A stretch of DNA of 64,000 nucleotides, from the NCBI RefSeq assembly GCF_014385105.1, contig NZ_JACRTE010000004.1, positions 1 through 64,000 on the forward strand. Direction: 5' to 3'. Below, one piece after another: positions 51,301 through 58,463 of the stretch. The translations under genes were made by a program, and so were the position numbers. Position 1 is the stretch's first letter, and the number at the start of each line of letters is the position of its first letter. This DNA is from Qingrenia yutianensis. GTDB lineage: Bacteria; Bacillota; Clostridia; UMGS1810. A model generated the notes under the pieces. It did no database searches and was not told the origin of the DNA. It saw nothing but the letters and a program-made list of their open reading frames with translations.

Positions 51301-51766
51301 TCTTATGGTTGACGTTGCGGATAAGGCATTTTGTGAAAATGACCTTGACGGCATAATGCAGTCGTACTGGAATTACGACGGCATACAGTTTGCGTTTGAC
51401 ACCGTCGGGGTAGGCAGTGCGGACGACCGAATGGAATGTGCCGCCGCAAAAACCGCGGGCGGAACGTATTTTATAAAATCGACAACGCCCGATTTCGGAC
51501 CGGAGCTTATCACCGATTACACCAAAAAGGGCATACCTATTGAGGGTTGCGTAAACATTTCGGACACCGAAAACGGCAAGCTTTATAAAGTTTTTGTGCC
51601 GATAAGCGAGATGTATCCGATGAGTTATCCCAATCCGTACGACTGCATACGTTTCTCACTGCTTGTAAACAACAACGACGGCGAGGGCAGACTGGGTTAT
51701 CTTGAATGGTCGAGCGGTATCGGAAACAAAAAAGACCCGACGCTTTACGGCGCGCTTGCCGATTAG
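48305..51766 (+). CDS. Multidomain secreted clan GH-A glycoside hydrolase
   Basis: 1153 residues, TTG start with GGAGGTGG upstream. Order: signal peptide (1-26), a copper-amine-oxidase-N-like stalk (about 45-165; LPIGETARLLGFYVYG), a jelly-roll like domain (about 185-350), an Ig-like domain (about 365-460), a (beta/alpha)8 catalytic domain (about 470-790) with acid/base Glu618 in EFWNEPG and nucleophile Glu720 in INSETYS, a short beta domain, and a C-terminal CBM9/DOMON-like module (about 930-1150; YWNYDGIQFAFDT and YKVFVPISEMYPM). The catalytic part resembles GH39-like enzymes. It ends the operon that starts at 38467. Confidence 0.8.
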   Translation: MKYAKRFTAFALLLLMLFSQCVFANALDYDTADGFLKNSVILCAKKPYYYANGIKNYFDLSNKKYAPQYDDGEIYVSVTQIKKLLNIGYTYGKAGNLLTLKNGGNTVIVKIGEDLANVNGKNVRYTHPAVFNGVRTLLPIGETARLLGFYVYGFEKVTVISKYDIENADYKNTALQKASAMFFDGFYKNGFEDGSAKFQTWSDSVSNGTDGKIFFEGEKSGYIDAVQKSMAAFMFPHVQPDPYEERTHLEYDVTANVYVTEDYKNNEPFALFSMKKDGAYKRLAYASADREPIPGEWCEITFKFIYRNVYRNDIVRANPTDSFSFGIGTRAKNVTETSKASGRIYFDNVRLSFAEPSTSNTALQLIPNSDLSWYVTGDTVNYRAAGADKDVLDGFEKVEGLIYNLDDEIVYKNTISAKKFKKDGFDFDTSGFSGNFAAEIYGVRADGTKSAFEYFQRAPVSEKVYEAGITKHRFVVASKETKPQSERNGFPGINATTDIGMRLADKIGYSAVRYHYIRWGDSQLEKGTHTAKGQFDWTQTDKMAESMSKNDMKLMVNIFGSPKWALPAQFQGITGGMVAGGMKYNGYGIQNQEYVAEYINAYLERYGKITDVIEFWNEPGSASAFWYDHDNDAVLIQMLKTTHDCVEKYNKENGTDIKIAFAGFMTTQETWLTKFMSIDPNSESYYDIFSIHGSYSPPQKVYNYAYETLGLDKKEWINSETYSAQMNDGRSKETGGYTNYRLNALSALMNYFYHMKAGAKEIYEFRATSDVSDEYAAAILNNGGSINFWGLSNDCGTHTEPLPLAGILNVFFDIMGKDFTVDKEYRLDNSFVALSFKNGGKTAVALWNADTKSAYMDEKIKSVITENTKIMDFEGHAVSANVFLNGEKLYWLVDVDEDKLAEIESKENSVLNPNNIKPYYTAATAEEAKRTPFDELEVAKGAFTQGKLFDENTFEVVNNNINWIEDGFNYVGTGTFKNTAKADGFNAKFAASYTDKGFYLMVDVADKAFCENDLDGIMQSYWNYDGIQFAFDTVGVGSADDRMECAAAKTAGGTYFIKSTTPDFGPELITDYTKKGIPIEGCVNISDTENGKLYKVFVPISEMYPMSYPNPYDCIRFSLLVNNNDGEGRLGYLEWSSGIGNKKDPTLYGALAD

Positions 51767-51780
51767 ATTTTATGCGCAAA

Positions 51781-51799
51781 GGGTGACAAAAGTTCACCC
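51781..51799. promoter_or_regulatory. Operator copy 3: GGGTGA-N7-TCACCC before the secreted-protein/GH operon
   Basis: GGGTGA (51781-51786), CAAAAGT, TCACCC (51794-51799), followed by TTTGCAAAA. Here the dyad is perfect over 11 bp per arm (GCAAAGGGTGA/TCACCCTTTGC). It begins 14 bp after the previous stop and the -10 box starts 35 bp after the palindrome, exactly as in copy 2. Confidence 0.78.
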
Positions 51800-51810
51800 T
51801 TTGCAAAACC

Positions 51811-51839
51811 TGCGCTTAATGTTATTCTTAATTTATAAA
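51811..51839 (+). promoter_or_regulatory. Likely activator-dependent promoter of the 51881-58134 operon
   Basis: TATAAA (51834-51839) with poor -35 box TGCGCT (51811-51816), 17-bp spacer, near-identical to the promoter at 38418-38446. Confidence 0.6.
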
Positions 51840-51880
51840 GCATAATGAAATAAGCATAAATTATTTGAGGAGGAAAAATA

Positions 51881-53188
51881 ATGAAAAAAGAAATGTTTAA
51901 AAAACTTACCGCACTTGCAGTTTGCGGTATAATGCTCGTTTTGCCGGTTGTTTCTTTCGCGGCAGACGGTTTTATTACTCCTTGGAACAGTACATTTAAT
52001 TTTGACACAGTGACGTTTGATTATACCAATAACACCTCGAAAACCGACGTTTATCCCAAAGATAGCGGTCTGACAGCCGATGAACAATATGATTATATGT
52101 CGGTGTATTCTACCGTTTACGGCATAGTTAAAGATTGCAGAGCGGTGGTTCAGGATCATTCGTCTGCAGATGCTGACGGCAAACCTGTTTATGACAATGT
52201 TACAAAAACCGAAGGAAACAAGTATTTGTATTTTGATAACAACAGAAGTGTTGCCGGCAGACCCGGATATTTCTTCCACAATATTGCAGAAAGCCCGAGC
52301 AAATTTACAGGAATTAACGGCGGTATTTGTCACGGAAAGGTTACATATGAACTTGACTTAAGACTGAACAATATTACAAAATCAGATTACAGCGGAGTTG
52401 GGGTTGTAGATATTTTTGCTTTGTCAAACAACGCGCGTACCGAATTTATTAAGGTAAAAATGCAGCACGGCGATACGGGGTCTTATTATTTTCAGGCATA
52501 CAACCCGAACAGAGTAAATTCAAAAACGGGCAATGCTGAACCGGGTTATGAGTCTTTGGGAGCAACTATAGTTAAGGATAAATGGTGCCATTTGAAGGTA
52601 ACTTATGAAGTCGGCAAAAATAATGTAAGATATGAATTGTATCAGTACAATGACGACGGAACGCTGAAACTTAACGGAAGCAAAGACTGGGGACTTGAAA
52701 AAGCAGATTTGGCGGACGCTCCTGTCTTAACGACTATGAGAGTTACAGGCTCGGCTTGGTGTGACACATCTATCGATAACGTATCTGTTACAAAAGAAAT
52801 ATTTGCAATCGGCGAGAAGAACATAACCGCAGATGACACCAATATTACCGCAACGGTTAAAATCGCAAATGACGTTTATGCAAATGCAAACGTCGGTACG
52901 GCTATTGCGGCAAAATCACCTAAAGTTATACTTGCAGCATACGGCGAAAACAATGCGCTTATAAACGCCGGCTTTGCGGACGTTGAATTTACGGGTCACG
53001 AACTTGCATCAGGTTTGACCGATACGGAAAGACAGGCATTTTTCACAAAAGATTTAGACTACAAAGACGTTACCGTGACATTACCCAAGACAGCTGATGT
53101 GATAAACGCAAAAGTTTTTGTCTGGAACAATATGACGGATATGTTCCCGTATACCGTCGGCGATGATTTAAAAGGTTCGTCGAACTAA
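51881..53188 (+). CDS. Secreted protein of unknown function (paralogue of next gene)
   Basis: 435 residues: signal peptide (about 1-28, VVSFAA), a concanavalin-like beta region (about 95-300; GKVTYELDLRLN, DKWCHLKVTYEV, WCDTSIDNVSVTKE) as in laminin-G or polysaccharide-lyase-associated folds, and a C-terminal Ig-like module (about 305-430) ending KVFVWNNMTDMFPYT. The same layout and phrases (IDNV-VTKE, KVFVWNN--D--PY) occur in the next gene. Codon choice is more AT-rich and less biased than in neighbours, for example frequent AAT, GAT and TAT. AGGAGG precedes the ATG. Likely binds glycan; no catalytic residues recognised. Confidence 0.72.
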   Translation: MKKEMFKKLTALAVCGIMLVLPVVSFAADGFITPWNSTFNFDTVTFDYTNNTSKTDVYPKDSGLTADEQYDYMSVYSTVYGIVKDCRAVVQDHSSADADGKPVYDNVTKTEGNKYLYFDNNRSVAGRPGYFFHNIAESPSKFTGINGGICHGKVTYELDLRLNNITKSDYSGVGVVDIFALSNNARTEFIKVKMQHGDTGSYYFQAYNPNRVNSKTGNAEPGYESLGATIVKDKWCHLKVTYEVGKNNVRYELYQYNDDGTLKLNGSKDWGLEKADLADAPVLTTMRVTGSAWCDTSIDNVSVTKEIFAIGEKNITADDTNITATVKIANDVYANANVGTAIAAKSPKVILAAYGENNALINAGFADVEFTGHELASGLTDTERQAFFTKDLDYKDVTVTLPKTADVINAKVFVWNNMTDMFPYTVGDDLKGSSN

Positions 53189-53206
53189 TATCTTCGGAGG
53201 AATAAA

Positions 53207-54442
53207 GTGAAAAACATCAAGAAAATTGTTTTATCATTATTTATCATAATTTCGGTTTTGACGGCAAATGCTTACGCAAAAGACTTTTTGCCCGTAAGCA
53301 TAATGTCGCCGTGGTCGACGTCGCTTGAATTTGCGCCGTCAAGCCTGCTTACAGACGAGGCTTGCACCGTAAACTACAAAAGCGCGTGGATTTCCACATA
53401 CTGCAACGTTATGCGAATGAGCGGTACGACTGCGTACATAAAAAATTCAGGCACCGACCCCGAAACGGGCGAGGTTATCTATGACAGCGTTTCGGGCGCG
53501 GAGGACGATTACTACCTTTATTTCCACCAGAGCGCAAACACCGCGACTCGTCAGGGGACGGTTTATTTTAACTCGAACAACATAAGCTCAAACAAAACTG
53601 CGTCGCACTCAAACGGCGGTGCGATTTTCAAAACCGCGGTGTATGAGCTTGACATCAAGCTTCAGCCCGGCGAATGGAGCGATTCTTTTGCAAATTCAAA
53701 CAACAAAAACGGTCTTTTGAGCGTTTGGGGCTGGGACACCGAGAATAACAAAATGGTTGACATTGCAAAAATGTCGGTAGATTCGTGGGACAAAACCGCT
53801 ATGTCATGGTATCCGTCGTATTGTTTTAAGAACGGCGGAAAAGACACGTTTAAGGGTTTTCCGAAACTTGAAGATACAAATAAATGGTATAAACTGCGCA
53901 TTTCAATAGACGTTGAAAAGCAGACGGCGGTTTATCAGTGCTTTGACACTGACGGTACCGAATACGGCAACAGCGGTGAAATTCCGTTTTTGAACAAATG
54001 CGGTTACGCGCTTACGAATTTTGATATTTCCATAGGCTGGTGCCGTGATTATTACATCGACAACGTTAAGGTTACAAAAGAGGCTTTCTCGGTTTCCGAG
54101 CCTGTTATTGACGACTCGGGCGACGAAATAACCGCAAGCGTTGACGTTAAAAACTACATTTACAACGACTTAGGTCATGGTGACAATGCGCCCGAGGTAT
54201 CGCCGACGGCGGTGCTCGCGGTGTATGATAACGAAACAAACCGTCTTGTCGGTTTTGACGTTAAAACCGCGGGATTTGAAAACCATACGCGCACATTGTC
54301 CTCAACGCCTGCGGACAGGGTGCCGGTTTTCTCACAGGGCGGCGAGAAAAAGACCATAAATCTCTCGGCTGCAAAATACAAAAAACCGTACACGGCAAAG
54401 GTTTTTGTATGGAATAATTTGTTTGACTTTTTGCCGTATTAA
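53207..54442 (+). CDS. Secreted protein of unknown function (paralogue of previous gene)
   Basis: 411 residues, GTG start with GGAGGAAT upstream. Signal peptide (about 1-24, NAYAKD), then a concanavalin-like beta region (about 125-290; YELDIKLQPGEW, KWYKLRISIDVEKQ, DYYIDNVKVTKEAF) and a C-terminal module (about 300-411) ending TAKVFVWNNLFDFLPY. It aligns by eye with the previous protein over most of its length. It is 11 bp before a clan GH-A enzyme gene, so it probably assists that enzyme on the same polymer. Confidence 0.72.
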   Translation: MKNIKKIVLSLFIIISVLTANAYAKDFLPVSIMSPWSTSLEFAPSSLLTDEACTVNYKSAWISTYCNVMRMSGTTAYIKNSGTDPETGEVIYDSVSGAEDDYYLYFHQSANTATRQGTVYFNSNNISSNKTASHSNGGAIFKTAVYELDIKLQPGEWSDSFANSNNKNGLLSVWGWDTENNKMVDIAKMSVDSWDKTAMSWYPSYCFKNGGKDTFKGFPKLEDTNKWYKLRISIDVEKQTAVYQCFDTDGTEYGNSGEIPFLNKCGYALTNFDISIGWCRDYYIDNVKVTKEAFSVSEPVIDDSGDEITASVDVKNYIYNDLGHGDNAPEVSPTAVLAVYDNETNRLVGFDVKTAGFENHTRTLSSTPADRVPVFSQGGEKKTINLSAAKYKKPYTAKVFVWNNLFDFLPY

Positions 54443-54453
54443 GAGGTGAAAAA

Positions 54454-57400
54454 GTGAAAAAAACGTTAATTTTTCTTTTGATGTTTACCGTTATTCTGTC
54501 GGTTTCGGCGCTTGCCGGGGACGGCGGATTTGACAAGATTTTTTCACTGTCCGACGTTTACAAAAGCATAAATTTTGACGAAATTTCAGAGCTTTCCGAT
54601 TTTACGGGAAGCTTTGAATTTAAGGACGGAATTTTCGGCGCGGACGGCAGAGTTTTAAAAGTTTCCGACACGGTATTTGATTTTCCGTCCGATATTTCGC
54701 ACGCGAAATCATCCGCGGTGTTTGATATTTTTATCCCCGGCACGGCGGTCGGAACGAATATAACCGTAAATCTTGAAAACGGCGCAAAAGTTTTTGATTT
54801 TTATGAGAATAACGGCGAAATTTCGGTTAAATGCGGTGATGACGAGGTTTTCAAAATCCTTTCGGGCAAGCATTACAAATTCGGAATTTCAGCTGATTTG
54901 GACGCAAAAAAGTTTTACATCGGCATTGAAAAATTCGGCGTGAAAAGCTTTAACATTGCGGATAATGACGTTATAAAATCGGTAAGATTTGTGTCGGAAA
55001 GCGATTTTTACATTGACGGTTTTACGGTTTTGCACAATGTTTTTGCCGTAGGTTCAAACCCCGTTTTATACAGAAACGGCGCGTTTGCTGCAGCAGAGTG
55101 TGTTACGGAAAATGACGGCGAAAAGTCGCTTGTGCTTGCAAAATATTCAAGTGACGGCAGTGTTTCGGACGTTTCGGTGAAAAATTTTGACAAAGCGTCG
55201 CTTCAGCGAGTGTATCTTGACTATAGCAAAGACTGCGAATACCGCGCGTTTTTGTGGTCGGGGCATCTTACGCCCGAGGCGGTGAAAGATATAAAAACCG
55301 CAGAGGGAATATTTTTGTCGGACATTGTATTTTTGAAAAATTACACGGTTTCGCAAAGCGGAAACAGGTATGTTTTCACCGCCGGAAAACCGCTTCAGAG
55401 CAAGGTGAGCGGATATTTTTACACGGTGAAAAAAGACGGAGTGGAAATTATAAATAAAAAAGTATCGCGAAGCAGTGCAGAGGGCGAGGGCATAAAGCTT
55501 GATTTGACCTCGTTTTCGCAGGGTGCATACGAATTAAACGTTTTTATCGAATATGACGGAAAATACCGCGCGCCGTTTGCCGACGAGAGTTTTTGCGTTT
55601 TCAAAAACGACGGATTTTACGCGTTTTCGGTGGGGAGCGAAAAGTATTTCTGCGGTGAGAATGAGAAAAATTTCGAGGACGGATTTGTGCCGTTTTATGC
55701 AAATTCAAAAATTTATCTTGCGGATTTTGTGCTTCGGAAAAACTTCGGAATTGACGTTAAAGACGGCAGATTTTTAAGCATAAACGGTGAAAAATTCGAG
55801 TTGTCCGACGGCGATTTTGTTTCCGCGGACGGCGCGTTGCTTGTATCGCTCGAAAAATTGGCGGACGCGCTCGGACTTGCGCATTATTTTGACAAAAACG
55901 GCGTTTTTGTTATGTCGGCAAATGACAGAACAAACGAGGAAACGGCGGAGGAATACAAAGAATATTTTGAAAAATACATCATTTCGGACGATTTTTCGGG
56001 AAAACTCACCTGGCAGAAAATCCCCGAGGGCTGGAGCTTTTTCGACTGGGGAACAAGCTCGAACAAGGGAAATTTTGCGTTTTCGGAATTCGGAAATACC
56101 GAGAAAAGCGTATATCTCGGCGCGGTTGAAAAGTCGTATGCAGGTGTGCAGAGCGACGTTATAAACATTGACAAAAACGGCACGGGCTACATCGTGAGCG
56201 TCGAAGTTTACGGCGAAAATTACGCCGGCAACAATGTCGGAATTGCGCTGATGATGCGAAAGGGAAACACCTTTGCGAAGATGATTTCGGGCACGGTTGA
56301 CACAATGGCGCAAAACGGAAAATGGATGCACGTCACGGCGAATTTTGCGAAAGACGCTGTTGAGGAAAACGGAAACACCTCTTTCCGTGTGCTGATTTAC
56401 ACGCGCAGGGACGCGTCGGCGGAGAGCGTGTCGGGCGGAATTTACGTTGACAACGCAAGGATGAAATTTACCGATTACATATCCGACGCGTACAAGATAA
56501 ATGTCACCGCGAACGACAAATTTTCGTGGTACACGCTCGGCGAAAACGTTATTTATACGACCGACGCCGGCCTTTCGGGAACGGACAAAATCGAGGGAGT
56601 TATTTATTCCGACGGTGCGGAAATTTTCAGAAAAACCGTGTCGGCATACACGTTTTCAAACAGCGGATTTGTTTATACGCCCGACAAACCGGGATATTAC
56701 GAGGTGCAGTTTTTCGCCGTGCGCAGTGACGGCGCAAAGGTGCCGATTGTGAGCTATTACAACAAGGTTTACGACGGTATTTCGGGCGATTTTGAACTTT
56801 CGCGCCGCAGTTTTGCGGTGACCGACGGTATGGCAAAGGATTTTGACGAACGCAATCAAAAACTTTTTGTATCATCACATTCGACCGACAGCGACGACTT
56901 GGAGGCAGGCGTGCTTTTGGGATTTTACGGCGCGCGCATACACTGGATAAGGTGGGGCGACAGTGCGACGGTGAAGGGCGCGCACACCGCACCGGGTACG
57001 TTTGACTGGACGAACATCGACAAGCAGTATCAAAACGTGAAAAACAGCGGATACCGCAAAATTGCGGCGAACATTTACGGCACACCGCGCTGGGCGGTTA
57101 AGGCGGAAAACCGAAACAAGACCGATTACACCATTGCAGGGAGCATACGCTACAACAATTTTGCGCCCGAAAAACAGGAATATCTTGACGAATTTCTCAC
57201 CGCGTTTGTTGAGCGTTATGGAAAGGATACCGACATTATAGAGTTTTGGAACGAACCGCAGTCGGGCAATACTGCGTTTTGGGCGGACGGCACCGAAAAT
57301 TTTTCAAAGATGCTCAAAACCGCGTACACCAGCATAAAATCGGCGGACGAAAATATTGTCGTTTCGCTCGGCGGAATGGCAAATCACAGTTTGTACTACT

Positions 57401-58134
57401 CTTTTTACGACAATCTTTTGGACGACGCGGATATTTATAACTATTACGACGTAATGGCTTTTCACGGGACGTATAACGTAAACACCAAGCTGAACAATGA
57501 GATTGCGGGCGCGCACGGACTTGCACCTAAAAAGTGGTGGAACAGCGAGGGATATTTTGCAAATTACTATAAAAGCGGAGTTTTGACCGACAAATACGAC
57601 GGCGCGAGGGCGTTTGCGGTGTCGTATCTTCAGAATTTCAAGGCAGGTGCGGACATTATCACCGCGTTTTCACTGCTTGATATTGTTGGCGACGAGTACC
57701 GCGTTTTTGTAAATCAAAACGGCGGAAAAACCGCGCCGTACGGGCTTTTCAGAAGTTATCCGAATATTGAACCCAAGCTTTCGGCGCTGACCGCGTTTAA
57801 TATGTTCAGGCTGATTGACAAGGATTTTGAGTATATCGGCGAGGACAGATTTGATAACGTCCGCGCGGTGAGCTTTAAAAACGGTGACAGCGCGATGGTT
57901 GCGTTCTGGAGCGGAAATTCAAAGGGATTTAACATTCCCGAAAATCTTTCGTTTGTGAAAAACGGCAAGATTTACGATTTTGAGGGAAGAATTTTAAACG
58001 GCAATTATTGCGCCGGAAATAAGATTTATTTTGCGGTGAATGTTCCGATTGCAAGCCTTTCGGGCGTGCTCGACACCGACAAAAACAATGTTTTGAACGA
58101 AAATATGCAGCCGCCGTATTTTAGCGCGGAGTGA
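54454..58134 (+). CDS. Multidomain secreted clan GH-A glycoside hydrolase (paralogue of 48305 product)
   Basis: 1226 residues, GTG start with AAGAGGTG upstream. Order: signal peptide (1-22), a jelly-roll like domain (about 30-200), a short module resembling the KVFVW unit (RAFLWSGHLTPEA, near 270), a copper-amine-oxidase-N-like stalk (about 395-490; LVSLEKLADALGLAHYF), a second jelly-roll (about 510-675), an Ig-like domain (about 685-775) and a (beta/alpha)8 catalytic domain (about 790-1110) with acid/base Glu934 in EFWNEPQ and nucleophile Glu1032 in WNSEGYF. IHWIRWGDSATVKGAHTAPG is nearly the same as in the 48305 product. No CBM9-like end is present. Last gene of its operon. Confidence 0.8.
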   Translation: MKKTLIFLLMFTVILSVSALAGDGGFDKIFSLSDVYKSINFDEISELSDFTGSFEFKDGIFGADGRVLKVSDTVFDFPSDISHAKSSAVFDIFIPGTAVGTNITVNLENGAKVFDFYENNGEISVKCGDDEVFKILSGKHYKFGISADLDAKKFYIGIEKFGVKSFNIADNDVIKSVRFVSESDFYIDGFTVLHNVFAVGSNPVLYRNGAFAAAECVTENDGEKSLVLAKYSSDGSVSDVSVKNFDKASLQRVYLDYSKDCEYRAFLWSGHLTPEAVKDIKTAEGIFLSDIVFLKNYTVSQSGNRYVFTAGKPLQSKVSGYFYTVKKDGVEIINKKVSRSSAEGEGIKLDLTSFSQGAYELNVFIEYDGKYRAPFADESFCVFKNDGFYAFSVGSEKYFCGENEKNFEDGFVPFYANSKIYLADFVLRKNFGIDVKDGRFLSINGEKFELSDGDFVSADGALLVSLEKLADALGLAHYFDKNGVFVMSANDRTNEETAEEYKEYFEKYIISDDFSGKLTWQKIPEGWSFFDWGTSSNKGNFAFSEFGNTEKSVYLGAVEKSYAGVQSDVINIDKNGTGYIVSVEVYGENYAGNNVGIALMMRKGNTFAKMISGTVDTMAQNGKWMHVTANFAKDAVEENGNTSFRVLIYTRRDASAESVSGGIYVDNARMKFTDYISDAYKINVTANDKFSWYTLGENVIYTTDAGLSGTDKIEGVIYSDGAEIFRKTVSAYTFSNSGFVYTPDKPGYYEVQFFAVRSDGAKVPIVSYYNKVYDGISGDFELSRRSFAVTDGMAKDFDERNQKLFVSSHSTDSDDLEAGVLLGFYGARIHWIRWGDSATVKGAHTAPGTFDWTNIDKQYQNVKNSGYRKIAANIYGTPRWAVKAENRNKTDYTIAGSIRYNNFAPEKQEYLDEFLTAFVERYGKDTDIIEFWNEPQSGNTAFWADGTENFSKMLKTAYTSIKSADENIVVSLGGMANHSLYYSFYDNLLDDADIYNYYDVMAFHGTYNVNTKLNNEIAGAHGLAPKKWWNSEGYFANYYKSGVLTDKYDGARAFAVSYLQNFKAGADIITAFSLLDIVGDEYRVFVNQNGGKTAPYGLFRSYPNIEPKLSALTAFNMFRLIDKDFEYIGEDRFDNVRAVSFKNGDSAMVAFWSGNSKGFNIPENLSFVKNGKIYDFEGRILNGNYCAGNKIYFAVNVPIASLSGVLDTDKNNVLNENMQPPYFSAE

Positions 58135-58173
58135 CAGGCATTGCAGAATTGATGAGAATTTGATTTTTAAATC

Positions 58174-58213
58174 ACACCCCCGAGCCTTGTTTATAGGTTT
58201 GGGGGTGTTTCGT
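58174..58213 (+). terminator. Terminator after the GH-A operon
   Basis: ACACCCCCGAGCCT pairs with AGGTTTGGGGGTGT (58174-58187 with 58195-58208, two G-T pairs) around a 7-base loop, then a short T tract. It lies 40 bases past the stop at 58134. Confidence 0.8.
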
Positions 58214-58222
58214 TTGCTGGGG

Positions 58223-58246
58223 CGGGACGATGTAGGCATCGTCCCG
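58223..58246. repeat. REP-like GC-rich palindrome, copy 3 (perfect)
   Basis: CGGGACGATG/CATCGTCCCG around a TAGG loop, a perfect 10-bp dyad sharing GGGACGATG and CCCGTT with the element at 38302. It follows a terminator in a noncoding gap. The remaining bases to 58382 hold no gene. Confidence 0.6.
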
Positions 58247-58382
58247 TTGGGTTTATGACCGTCAAAAGCGAATTTTTAGGAAATATTTGCTTAATTTCAT
58301 ATATTTCTGAAACGGAGGAAAAAAAATACAATGTTTTTCAAATGATGTCTGTTTTGTATCTGATTTAGTCTTAAATGTCACC

Positions 58383-58410
58383 TTGAAAATAAAAAATTAC
58401 ATTATATAAT
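58383..58410 (+). promoter_or_regulatory. Promoter of the second ABC importer operon
   Basis: TTGAAA (58383-58388), 16-bp spacer, TATAAT (58405-58410). A TCACC half-site overlaps its -35 region (58378-58382) but the other palindrome arm is missing. GGAAGGG precedes the ATG at 58464. Confidence 0.72.
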
Positions 58411-58463
58411 GAAATTACGATGAAAGAAAAACGAAAATTTTATAAAAAAGGAAGGGAAACGAA

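Noticed and set aside
58378..58388. Fourth operator at the second ABC importer promoter
   Set aside because: Only the half-site TCACC is present; the GGGTGA arm seven bases upstream is missing and the distance to the -10 box does not fit the others.
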